64,000 bases of DNA from Clostridiaceae bacterium (GTDB lineage Bacteria; Bacillota; Clostridia; Saccharofermentanales; DTU023): NCBI GenBank assembly GCA_012841015.1, contig DUVN01000005.1, forward strand, positions 62,001 to 126,000, read 5' to 3'. The translations under genes and the position numbers were made by a program. Every line of letters starts with the position of its first letter. Position 1 is the stretch's first letter. The notes below the pieces were generated by a model. It had not been told where the DNA came from. It did not search any database and worked only from the letters and a program-made list of their open reading frames with translations. Shown here piece after piece: positions 1 to 7,080 of this stretch.

Positions 1-478
1 ATGTTAGTAAAAGCATAATTAATATCGCAACCGTTGCGATAATGACTTGCATCCACGACACGGTCGCTGGTCCAATTTTGAATCTTCCTAGATTGAAAAC
101 ATTGATAAACTGACGTGTTTCCGATCCATAGCCGAGAATGATGGCATTATTGATGACCGTTTGAATCCCGATCGTGCATAAAAGGGCAGAAATTGCTGCC
201 CCACCCCTTTTTCTAATTACACCCAAGGCTAACTTGTCTGTTAAAGCTGAAATAGTGCCGCATACGAGGATGGCACCTATCGTCCCGAGCAAAAAACCTA
301 ACACATCTAGTCCTATTAGGTTCATGAAACTAACGCACAGATATGCTCCGAGCATATAATAGGAACTGTGGGCGAAATTAGTAAGTTCTAATACTCCGTA
401 AATCATCGTAAAACCGATTGTTACTAGCGCATACGCCGTTCCAATCGTTAAACCATTTATTAGCTGCTGAAACAACAT
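1..478 (-). CDS. livH: Branched-chain amino acid ABC transporter permease, LivH type (partial, C-terminus off the left edge)
   Basis: This reading frame is not in the ORF track because it runs off the window. It starts at ATG 478 with an AAGGGG-like ribosome binding site and gives about 159 residues beginning MLFQQLINGLTIGTAYALV. The stretch TIGFTMIYGVLELTNFAHSSYYMLGAY is the typical N-terminal part of LivH inner-membrane permeases, with hydrophobic segments alternating with short loops. LivH pairs with LivM, LivG and LivF to import leucine, isoleucine, valine or related substrates; the partners would lie to the left. It begins 34 bases after the stop of the opine-dehydrogenase gene, so both are probably one transcript. 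The substrate is not determined and could be another amino acid, amide or urea. Confidence 0.85.
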   Translation of the reverse strand, partial: MLFQQLINGLTIGTAYALVTIGFTMIYGVLELTNFAHSSYYMLGAYLCVSFMNLIGLDVLGFLLGTIGAILVCGTISALTDKLALGVIRKRGGAAISALLCTIGIQTVINNAIILGYGSETRQFINVFNLGRFKIGPATVSWMQVIIATVAILIMLLLT

Positions 479-512
479 GAAATCAATCCCCTTGCTGGTA
501 TATTCTGTCGAC

Positions 513-1616
513 TTAGACAGCTTCCGATAATTTATGAATTGTCTCGAAGATGTTACCTCTGTTTGACTTTTTAGGTAAGCCCATTTTTTCTAAGGTTAAT
601 CCCTCCGACAAATAGTCTCGACTGTTGATGATGCTAAACAGTTTAATAAATGAATCCATAACGGGAGTCTCTACTCCTGCGATACATCCAAAATACTTAA
701 TTGGGACGAGCCCGTACCCGACGTCCTCGTGAATGTAACGAGTATCTAAAGATGTTGGACACAAAATACTTTGATTCGGAATCGAATCTAACATTGCCTG
801 TTTAATATCTCTTTGTTCCCAAGCCTCATCAGACGTGTACCCCCATTTATGGAATATGTCTATAAATGGATCAACCTTAAGTCCTAGACTGTCAGCGATT
901 GAACAGCGCTCTTTATCCAGCTCAGCAATTAAAGAAGCTACAGAAGATGTAGCCCCTTCATAGTAAAACGTGAACGGAGTTTCCATGCGTTCAATATAGC
1001 CAGCATTGACAAGCATTCCAGGAGGATGCAACACTGAATTGATGTTTGACAAAGAACTCACTAAGACATTGTCAACGGGTACGAACTGTGGGAATAGTCG
1101 TAAGATAGTGCGAAGCATTTGAGAATCACCGCCGATTGATCCGAGTAAAACATGCTTCGCCTCACGGTAAATTGCAACGACTTTATCTGCCTCTACTCGA
1201 CAGACATACGGAAGAGTGCTCGTTTCGTAAACATTTTGTTTGCCTTTATAGCCAAAATCTCTCAAGTACTTGCAAAATTGCAATGCACCTCCAGTATGTC
1301 CTGGAGCCAGTAGAATGATCTGATCATCATGTAGAGATTTGGCAATTAATTGCGCGTAATATCCCTGCCCAGTTACAGGAACAGCTACAACGATCAGCTT
1401 TGAACCTGCTATTGCATCCTCAGCAAGATCAGCAATCTTGTGTATGCGAACCCATCTCTCTGAACCTTCAAACCTCACTTTCAAACAACCGCTAGTCATG
1501 ACATCGTCATACTTAGTCGGAGTCCTGTTAAACATCGTACAGTGATGTCCCTTACACGTTAGGCGCGAAGCAAGCGCAAGAGCACCGTTCCCCGCACCAA
1601 AAACTGTTATTCTCAC
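513..1616 (-). CDS. NAD/NADP-dependent opine (octopine/nopaline) dehydrogenase family protein
   Basis: The 367-residue protein has an N-terminal Rossmann fold with the nucleotide motif GAGNGA at residues 7-12 and the family's second domain. This holds the segment NINSVLHPPGMLVNAG, whose His (about residue 197) matches the catalytic histidine of octopine/nopaline dehydrogenases. A conserved YYEGAT segment follows. These enzymes interconvert an amino acid plus a 2-oxo acid with an N-carboxyalkyl amino acid (opine). The start is GTG at 1616, with GAAAGGGGAG just upstream; the ATG at 1618 is out of frame. The adjacent livH-type permease suggests an amino-acid-like or opine-like substrate is imported for this enzyme. 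Family membership is fairly sure, substrate unknown. Confidence 0.82.
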   Translation of the reverse strand: MRITVFGAGNGALALASRLTCKGHHCTMFNRTPTKYDDVMTSGCLKVRFEGSERWVRIHKIADLAEDAIAGSKLIVVAVPVTGQGYYAQLIAKSLHDDQIILLAPGHTGGALQFCKYLRDFGYKGKQNVYETSTLPYVCRVEADKVVAIYREAKHVLLGSIGGDSQMLRTILRLFPQFVPVDNVLVSSLSNINSVLHPPGMLVNAGYIERMETPFTFYYEGATSSVASLIAELDKERCSIADSLGLKVDPFIDIFHKWGYTSDEAWEQRDIKQAMLDSIPNQSILCPTSLDTRYIHEDVGYGLVPIKYFGCIAGVETPVMDSFIKLFSIINSRDYLSEGLTLEKMGLPKKSNRGNIFETIHKLSEAV

Positions 1617-2204
1617 ATTACTCCCCTTTCATTGACAAAACTTTTTGAGACTATATAACCAAATCAACTTTTCTATAAAGAAAATTCAAATGATATTGAC
1701 ACAGTCTTTAGTGCAGTACTGGGAATCCTTGATAATTCATACATTTGTACAAATCTCCTACTCTGAACGCCAAGATCAGTAATTTGATCATCATCATAAC
1801 CAAGAATCGACAATCTTTAATTAATAAGTCGACTATTTGGTTTAACCTCTTTTAGATGATAGCCCATTCAATCGGAGAATGCAAGCTAAATTTTTTAAGA
1901 TTTCAAATAATCATTAACCTGTTTATTGCTTTAATACAACAATTATGTGGAATTTCTAGGTCACAATATCGCACATTTTGTATATTTATATCTATTGCGA
2001 GTAATTTGATTTCTGGTTTAACCATAATGAAGTCTATTTGATCCTATTTTGAAAAATCAAATACAATTACAAAAATATATATTTTCTTTCGATCAGGAAA
2101 AATACTTGTATTTCAAAGCTATTTCATTTAGCAGTAATATATCCTACTAAAAATTTCAATGACAGTAAAATTACTTGTATTGTCGATCAATCAATTCTAA
2201 TAAA
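1617..2204. other. AT-rich intergenic region, no gene supported
   Basis: This gap of nearly 600 bases separates the opine-dehydrogenase/Liv unit from the housekeeping block. It is visibly far richer in A and T than both flanks. The only listed ORF (plus strand, 61 residues) has no ribosome binding site and a composition expected of AT-rich noise. It should hold the promoter of the opine-dehydrogenase unit and the 3-prime end of the trmD transcript, but no convincing promoter or T-tailed hairpin could be picked. Confidence 0.6.
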
Positions 2205-3008
2205 TTAAAATAGAGGGTCTTCAAACCGCTTCGCTACGAGCTCCCAAAGCGTGCGATCGATCGACTGCCCTTTCAAGAGTTCCGGTCTCTTAGTAATCGT
2301 CTCGACAAGTCGAGAGATATCGCGCTCACGTTCAATGTTCGCTTGATGTCCGGAGAGCAAGACATCAGGAACGGCGCGGTCACGCCAAACACGCGGGCGC
2401 GTATACTGTGGCCACTCTAATAATCCACCGGAGAATGACTCAAGCTGCCACGCTTCTTCATCGGGTAAGACACCTGGGAGTAAGCGCGTAATCGCGTCGA
2501 TCATCACAGCGGCGGCAAGTTCACCGCCCGTCAAGACAAAATCGCCTAAGGAGACTTCGTAGGCTCCAATCTCTTCAATCACACGAGCATCAACTCCTTC
2601 GTAATGGCCGCAAATGAAGGCGATATGCGATTTCTTCGATAGCTCGAGTGCCATTTTCTGGTCGAACGTCTTCCCTGCCGGAGAAAGGAAGATCGTATGG
2701 GCTGAACTATCTTGGATCGTTGTTTGACTCTTCTCGTCAACGTGATTAACGATTTGATCACAGTTATTGGCGTCGGATTGTGCGACGACTGAACGCCACG
2801 CATTATAAATAGGTTCGCACATCATGACCATCCCGCGACCACCACCATAAGGCGCGTCGTCGACTTGCCCATACTCGTTGATCGCAAAATCGCGGATCTG
2901 CACGAGGTTGAGCTCGATCAATCCACGATCCATCGCTCGCGCCGTCATGCTGAAACGGAGCGCATCGTATACTTGTTCAGGGAAAAGAGAAAGGATTGAA
3001 TACTTCAC
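2205..3008 (-). CDS. trmD: tRNA (guanine-37-N1)-methyltransferase
   Basis: TrmD methylates G37 of tRNAs reading CNN codons using S-adenosylmethionine, which prevents +1 frameshifting. The SPOUT knot motifs are clear: GHYEGVDARV near residue 134 and SLGDFVLTGGELAAAVMIDAITRLLPGVL after it. The N-terminus FSILSLFPE-like (KYSILSLFPEQV) and YGGGRGMVM segments are also typical. At 267 residues it is slightly longer than usual, because of a hydrophilic insertion at about residues 76-104. It is the last gene of the rpsP-khpA-rimM-trmD set, 126 bases after rimM. Its stop borders a strongly AT-rich gap. Confidence 0.96.
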   Translation of the reverse strand: MKYSILSLFPEQVYDALRFSMTARAMDRGLIELNLVQIRDFAINEYGQVDDAPYGGGRGMVMMCEPIYNAWRSVVAQSDANNCDQIVNHVDEKSQTTIQDSSAHTIFLSPAGKTFDQKMALELSKKSHIAFICGHYEGVDARVIEEIGAYEVSLGDFVLTGGELAAAVMIDAITRLLPGVLPDEEAWQLESFSGGLLEWPQYTRPRVWRDRAVPDVLLSGHQANIERERDISRLVETITKRPELLKGQSIDRTLWELVAKRFEDPLF

Positions 3009-3134
3009 GACAACCTCTGTTTCGCTTCATTTTATCTCATTCAGGTAACCTAGTGCTCAATCACCATAGGCAAAACGACATATAACGGGATGTAGCAATG
3101 AACGCTCGAGATGACCCGGCAGAAGCTTTGACAC

Positions 3135-3695
3135 TCAACGTGACGATACATCGTCGCTCGTATCTCTATAGAGCTCAAAAAGCCCTTCCGGCAACACGAC
3201 CTCAATCGTATTGGCTTCAATGTCGACGCTCTGAACGATCGATTTTAGAAAAGGAATAAGGACGTCGCGCTCGCCCGGCTTGCGGACAACGAGGACGTCC
3301 GATCCTCCTGCGTCGATCAAATCGACCAACTCACCGAGATCGCCACGAGTACGATCGCTCACACGCGATCCGAGAATGTCTCCTGTATAGAATTCGTCCT
3401 CATCACGTAGCTCAATCGCGTCCTCTCTCCTAACAGCGAGGTATGAGCCACAATATCGCCTTGCCGTCTCACGATTATCACAACCACGGAAACCGATCAA
3501 AAGACCTGAGGGCGTCACGCGGACGCGCGAGATCGTCACTTCACCGTGAGGATCAGCGTCGCTATCCTTCACGAGAAAGCACTTTAGTCCCACCGTAAAG
3601 CGCGCGTCGTCATCCGTAAGACTCTTTACGAGAATATCGCCATGGATTCCGTGCGCGCGCCGAAGGTAACCGATCAGGAGACGAACCGACTTCAT
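3135..3695 (-). CDS. rimM: 16S rRNA processing/ribosome maturation protein RimM
   Basis: RimM binds S19 and assists maturation of the 30S head. The protein shows the N-terminal RimM beta-barrel start (LLIGYLRRAHGIHGDILVKSLTDD) and the C-terminal PRC-barrel part (DDEFYTGDILGSRV ... GGSDVLVVR ... VLIPFLKSIVQSVDIEANTIEVVLPEGL). The length of 186 residues is normal, with a short acidic tail. It overlaps khpA by four bases (ATGA), so translation is probably coupled. The position between rpsP/khpA and trmD is the common arrangement in Bacillota and other phyla. Confidence 0.95.
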   Translation of the reverse strand: MKSVRLLIGYLRRAHGIHGDILVKSLTDDDARFTVGLKCFLVKDSDADPHGEVTISRVRVTPSGLLIGFRGCDNRETARRYCGSYLAVRREDAIELRDEDEFYTGDILGSRVSDRTRGDLGELVDLIDAGGSDVLVVRKPGERDVLIPFLKSIVQSVDIEANTIEVVLPEGLFELYRDTSDDVSSR

Positions 3696-3922
3696 GAAAT
3701 GATATCAACTGTCACACGTTTGCCATCCATCGCACCCTTTGCTTTTAAGACGGCACGGATCGCATGCGCACGACGTCCACCGCGTCCAATAACGCGACCG
3801 ATATCCTCAGCATGGGCGTGGACGCTCAACACGACTTCCCTACCCCTCTTTTCCTCCTCGATTAAGAGTTCTTCCGGGTGACGGATGAGAGGTTCAATCA
3901 CAGTTCTCAATAACTCTTTCAT
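3692..3922 (-). CDS. khpA: KH-domain RNA-binding protein KhpA (YlqC)
   Basis: This 76-residue protein is a single KH domain. The GxxG loop appears as GRGG in DIGRVIGRGGRRAHAIRAVLKA, followed by the usual C-terminal strand VTVDII. In Firmicutes KhpA pairs with KhpB/Jag and binds many RNAs, influencing cell division and elongation. It sits three bases downstream of the rpsP stop and overlaps the rimM start, forming a tight ribosome-linked operon. Length and context match the family. Confidence 0.93.
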   Translation of the reverse strand: MKELLRTVIEPLIRHPEELLIEEEKRGREVVLSVHAHAEDIGRVIGRGGRRAHAIRAVLKAKGAMDGKRVTVDIIS

Positions 3923-3925
3923 GAC

Positions 3926-4171
3926 TTACTCCAGAATGCCGTTGTACTTCAACAGCTTTTTGACTGTATCAGTCGGCTGTGCGCCCTTTGCGATCCAATC
4001 TTTCACCTTATCTGCGTCCACCTTGAAAGTAGACGGATCAGTGTGCGGGTCGTATGTTCCGATTTGCTCGATAAAACGACCGTCACGCGGTGAACGCGAA
4101 TCGGCGACGACGACGCGGTAATAAGGTTGTTTTTTCTTTCCGACTCTCTTGAGGCGAATTTTGACTGCCAT
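3926..4171 (-). CDS. rpsP: 30S ribosomal protein S16
   Basis: S16 is a small-subunit assembly protein. The sequence [42 protein letters not shown] is diagnostic of the family, and the 81-residue length is normal. It follows ffh with an 83-base gap and leads directly into khpA, as in other Bacillota. A GGAGGAAAAATA-type ribosome binding site lies just before the ATG. Confidence 0.98.
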   Translation of the reverse strand: MAVKIRLKRVGKKKQPYYRVVVADSRSPRDGRFIEQIGTYDPHTDPSTFKVDADKVKDWIAKGAQPTDTVKKLLKYNGILE

Positions 4172-4254
4172 TATTTTTCCTCCGATTATGTTTGTATCTA
4201 TCTATTGCCACAGCGATGGCATCGCTGTAGGAATTTTCCCAAGCGCTTTCGGGC

Positions 4255-5601
4255 TTAGAATCCGAAGCCGCCAAAAGGCGAGCGCTTACGCCTTTTCCTT
4301 TTGCCTCCACCGAGCACACCAAACTGCTTCATCAATTTAAGCATGTCATCGTATTGTCGCACAACGCGGTTGACATCCTGAACGGTCATACCACTTCCTG
4401 AGGCAATACGGCGGCGCCGCGACGCATTGAGCACTTTAGGATTTTCTCGTTCATGGACTGTCATCGACTGGATGATCGCGCGTGTGCGAATAAGTCCGCG
4501 CTCATCAACTTCGATATCCCCCATCCGACGCCCCACACCGGGAATCATGGAGATCATCTCCTTCATCGAACCCATACCTTGCAACTGCTCAAGCTGTTCA
4601 AGCATATCCTGCATGGTAAAAGTATTCGCTTTGAGCCTCTCGACTGTCTTTTGCGCCTGCTTTTCGTCAAACGCATCGGACGCCTTTTCGATCAGCGTCA
4701 ATACGTCGCCCATACCGAGAATGCGTGATGCAAGCCTGTCAGGATGAAAGACTTCGAGGTCGCGGAGCTTCTCACCCGTCCCGACCATTTTAATCGGTTT
4801 TCCCGTCATGCGGCGTATAGAGAGAGCAGCTCCACCTCGCGCATCGCCATCCAATTTTGTCATGATAAAACCGTCGAGTCCGATCTGTTGATCAAATGCC
4901 TCAGCGATTGCGACGGCCTCTTGACCGATCATCGCATCGACGATCAAGAGCCTCTCATCAGGGTTCACAACCGCGTCAACCTCCTTTAGTTCGCGCATGA
5001 GTTCTTCATCGACAGTCATACGTCCCGCTGTATCGACGATCATCGTGTCACACATCATGTATTTGGCACGTTTTAGACCCTGCCGTGCGATCACAGCGGC
5101 GCTCTTCTCTTCAGGGTTGATGTAGCATTCGACGCCTGCCTGCTCCGCCAAAACGCGCAATTGTTCTTGCGCGGCAGGGCGGTGAACGTCAACAGAGACA
5201 AGCATCGGCCGCTTACCGCGCTCTTTGAGATAAAGGCCTAGCTTCGCAGCGGCCGTCGTCTTTCCTGTTCCCTGCAATCCATACAGCATAAAAACGGTGA
5301 AACCTGACGGCGATACAGCAAGCTTCTCTTCCGTACCGAGGATATCGATCAACGATTCGTGAACAATTTTGACGACTTGCTGTCCCGGAGTCAGACTCTC
5401 TAAGACATCGGCACCTTTAGCCTTTTCACTGATCTCATCTGTCAAATCTTTGACGACACGGTAATTGACGTCAGCTTCAAGCAACGCAAGACGAATCTCG
5501 CGCATCATGCTTTTGATATCCTTCTCCGTCACGCGGCTCTTTCCGCGCATCGCATCGACTATACGCCCAAGTCTCGAACTTAAGTTTTCAAAAAGTGCCA
5601 T
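4255..5601 (-). CDS. ffh: Signal recognition particle protein Ffh (SRP54)
   Basis: Ffh binds 4.5S RNA and signal peptides and delivers ribosomes to FtsY. The N-domain (MALFENLSSRLGRIVDAMRG) is followed by the GTPase G-domain with P-loop GLQGTGKTT near residue 107, DTAGR and TKLDG. Then comes the methionine-rich M-domain ending with SGSGMTVQDVNRVVRQYDDMLKLMKQFG. The ORF track starts five residues earlier at a GTG; I prefer ATG 5601 because AGAGGAG lies just before it and the ylxM stop ends one base away. The C-terminal basic tail (GGGKRKRRKRSPFGGFGF) is typical. It is translated right after ylxM. Confidence 0.97.
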   Translation of the reverse strand: MALFENLSSRLGRIVDAMRGKSRVTEKDIKSMMREIRLALLEADVNYRVVKDLTDEISEKAKGADVLESLTPGQQVVKIVHESLIDILGTEEKLAVSPSGFTVFMLYGLQGTGKTTAAAKLGLYLKERGKRPMLVSVDVHRPAAQEQLRVLAEQAGVECYINPEEKSAAVIARQGLKRAKYMMCDTMIVDTAGRMTVDEELMRELKEVDAVVNPDERLLIVDAMIGQEAVAIAEAFDQQIGLDGFIMTKLDGDARGGAALSIRRMTGKPIKMVGTGEKLRDLEVFHPDRLASRILGMGDVLTLIEKASDAFDEKQAQKTVERLKANTFTMQDMLEQLEQLQGMGSMKEMISMIPGVGRRMGDIEVDERGLIRTRAIIQSMTVHERENPKVLNASRRRRIASGSGMTVQDVNRVVRQYDDMLKLMKQFGVLGGGKRKRRKRSPFGGFGF

Positions 5602-5602
5602 T

Positions 5603-5977
5603 TCAGCTCCTCTCACTCTCGCTTAGACCGAACATGTCCAACAGTTCATCAACTGCGCGCAACGCCTCCTCAATCTCGCCACTCGAGAGCAAACTCTTCA
5701 CGTAAAGAAGAGCCCGCGACAGAGCGCCTTCGCGCTCTGCTAGCCTGAGCTTTCGTTCGAACTCCTCAAGTCTAGACGCTCCTCTCCTCACTTGCTCATG
5801 AACCCCCTGCCGTGTCAAGCCAGTCAAATCGGCGATCTCGGCTAATGACAAATCGTCTGCATAAAAATAAGTCATTACCTGAAGCTGGCGCTCACTCAAT
5901 AAATCACCATAGAAATCGAGCCAGAGGCAAAGATCAGTATGCGTTACTCTCTCACATTGTTCACATGAATTTTTCAT
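5603..5977 (-). CDS. ylxM: YlxM/p13-like helix-turn-helix protein
   Basis: YlxM is a small sigma-70-region-4-like HTH protein encoded before ffh in Bacillota, implicated in SRP assembly or control. The helix-turn-helix reads DLSLAEIADLTGLTRQGVHEQVRRGASRLEEFE, preceded by LDFYGDLLSERQLQVMTYFYADD, both characteristic. The N-terminal extension with a Cys-x2-Cys pair (CEQCERV) is slightly unusual. A consensus promoter lies only six bases upstream of the ATG and no Shine-Dalgarno is possible in between, so the mRNA may be leaderless. The stop precedes the ffh start by one base. Confidence 0.92.
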   Translation of the reverse strand: MKNSCEQCERVTHTDLCLWLDFYGDLLSERQLQVMTYFYADDLSLAEIADLTGLTRQGVHEQVRRGASRLEEFERKLRLAEREGALSRALLYVKSLLSSGEIEEALRAVDELLDMFGLSESERS

Positions 5978-5983
5978 GAAACG

Positions 5984-6012
5984 ATTATATCGATCCGACT
6001 ATTTACTGTCAA
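5984..6012 (-). promoter_or_regulatory. Consensus sigma-A promoter of ylxM-ffh operon
   Basis: On the minus strand the sequence reads TTGACA (6012-6007), a 17-base spacer, and TATAAT (5989-5984), an exact match to the consensus. The -10 box ends six bases before the ylxM ATG, so the expected transcription start falls at or next to that ATG. Confidence 0.85.
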
Positions 6013-6028
6013 GTATTTCACTTGACAG
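6006..6028. promoter_or_regulatory. Perfect inverted repeat over the ylxM -35 box (candidate operator)
   Basis: The sequence CTGTCAAGT-ATTTC-ACTTGACAG is a perfect dyad with 9-base arms and a 5-base spacer. One arm contains the -35 hexamer of the ylxM promoter. Such placement is typical of a repressor operator, but no regulator is identified. Confidence 0.5.
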
Positions 6029-6135
6029 ACTTGATAAACTTGCAGAGGGATAGAGATAGCAAAACATGTAAAAACGCTAGAGGCATGAGCCAGCAAGCTT
6101 AATTTGATATCAAAAGAGTTGCAATACTCAAGCCT

Positions 6136-7047
6136 TCAGGCTTCAGGCAAGATCGCTTTCAGAAACAAATCACGGTCGAAGTCCTGCAGATCATCGGCGC
6201 CTTCGCCTAAGCCTGCCAGCACAATCGGAAGCTTTGTCTCACGTGCAACGGCGATTGCCACACCGCCTTTCGCGTTACCGTCAAGCTTCGTGATGACAAT
6301 GCCTGTAAGTGGCACCGATTCATTAAAAGCGCGCGCCTGGATGATTCCATTTTGACCTGTTGTCGCATCAATGACCAAGAGCGTCTCAATCTTCGCATCG
6401 GGGGCTTCTCGATCAATAACACGTCTAATCTTAGCAAGCTCCTCCATCAGATTTTTCTTCGTGTGGAGGCGTCCGGCCGTATCGACAATGAGCAATTCTG
6501 TACCACGCGCTTTTGCCGATTGGATCGCATCAAAAACGACGGCTGCAGGATCTGAACCCATCTCGTGCGCGATTACAGCCGTCTGTGTCCGTTCGCCCCA
6601 TACTTTTAATTGGTCAATCGCAGCTGCTCTGAATGTATCAGCGGCTGCCATCATCACTCGATACTGCTCGCGTTTAGCGCGCTGAGCTAGTTTCGCCGAT
6701 GTCGTCGTTTTTCCTGTACCATTGACGCCAACCATTAAGTAGATCGTCAACGTGCCGCGCTCAAGCGTCAGCTTCCTTTCAGTGAGCATAGAGGAAAGGG
6801 TCTCGTGTAGAACACCTAAGACAGCAGGTTCAGAATCGTCGCCTGTGTTTCTTATATGCTCACGGATGGCCTCGATCGATTCAGTCGAAGCTGTGATACC
6901 ACAGTCGGCTTGAATGAGCGTCATCTCGAGCTCATCGAGCATGTCGTCGTCGAAACGGCCGAATCCAGCGGCCAGGCGATTAAATTGTGCCGCCATAAAA
7001 TCACGCGTCTTTGTCAAACCACGCTTAAATTTTTCAAAAATACTCAT
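6136..7047 (-). CDS. ftsY: Signal recognition particle receptor FtsY
   Basis: FtsY is the membrane-associated SRP receptor GTPase that partners with Ffh. The protein has the NG fold: an N-domain (FEKFKRGLTKTRDFM), P-loop GVNGTGKTT near residue 107, DTAGRL, and TKLDGNAKGG near the end, finishing with the family's DLQDFDRDLFLKAIL. With 303 residues it lacks the long acidic A-domain of Proteobacteria, as usual in Bacillota. It follows smc with a 33-base gap and should be co-transcribed with rnc and smc. It precedes the separate ylxM-ffh promoter. Confidence 0.97.
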   Translation of the reverse strand: MSIFEKFKRGLTKTRDFMAAQFNRLAAGFGRFDDDMLDELEMTLIQADCGITASTESIEAIREHIRNTGDDSEPAVLGVLHETLSSMLTERKLTLERGTLTIYLMVGVNGTGKTTTSAKLAQRAKREQYRVMMAAADTFRAAAIDQLKVWGERTQTAVIAHEMGSDPAAVVFDAIQSAKARGTELLIVDTAGRLHTKKNLMEELAKIRRVIDREAPDAKIETLLVIDATTGQNGIIQARAFNESVPLTGIVITKLDGNAKGGVAIAVARETKLPIVLAGLGEGADDLQDFDRDLFLKAILPEA

Positions 7048-7080
7048 CCTACTTCTCCTGTCGAGGACTTACCCAATGAC

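Noticed and set aside
1856-2041. 61-residue plus-strand ORF in the AT-rich gap
   Set aside because: No ribosome binding site and a composition expected by chance in AT-rich DNA.
6022-6050. Divergent plus-strand promoter from the TTGACA in the ylxM palindrome
   Set aside because: No -10-like hexamer at 16-18 bases and no plus-strand gene follows.
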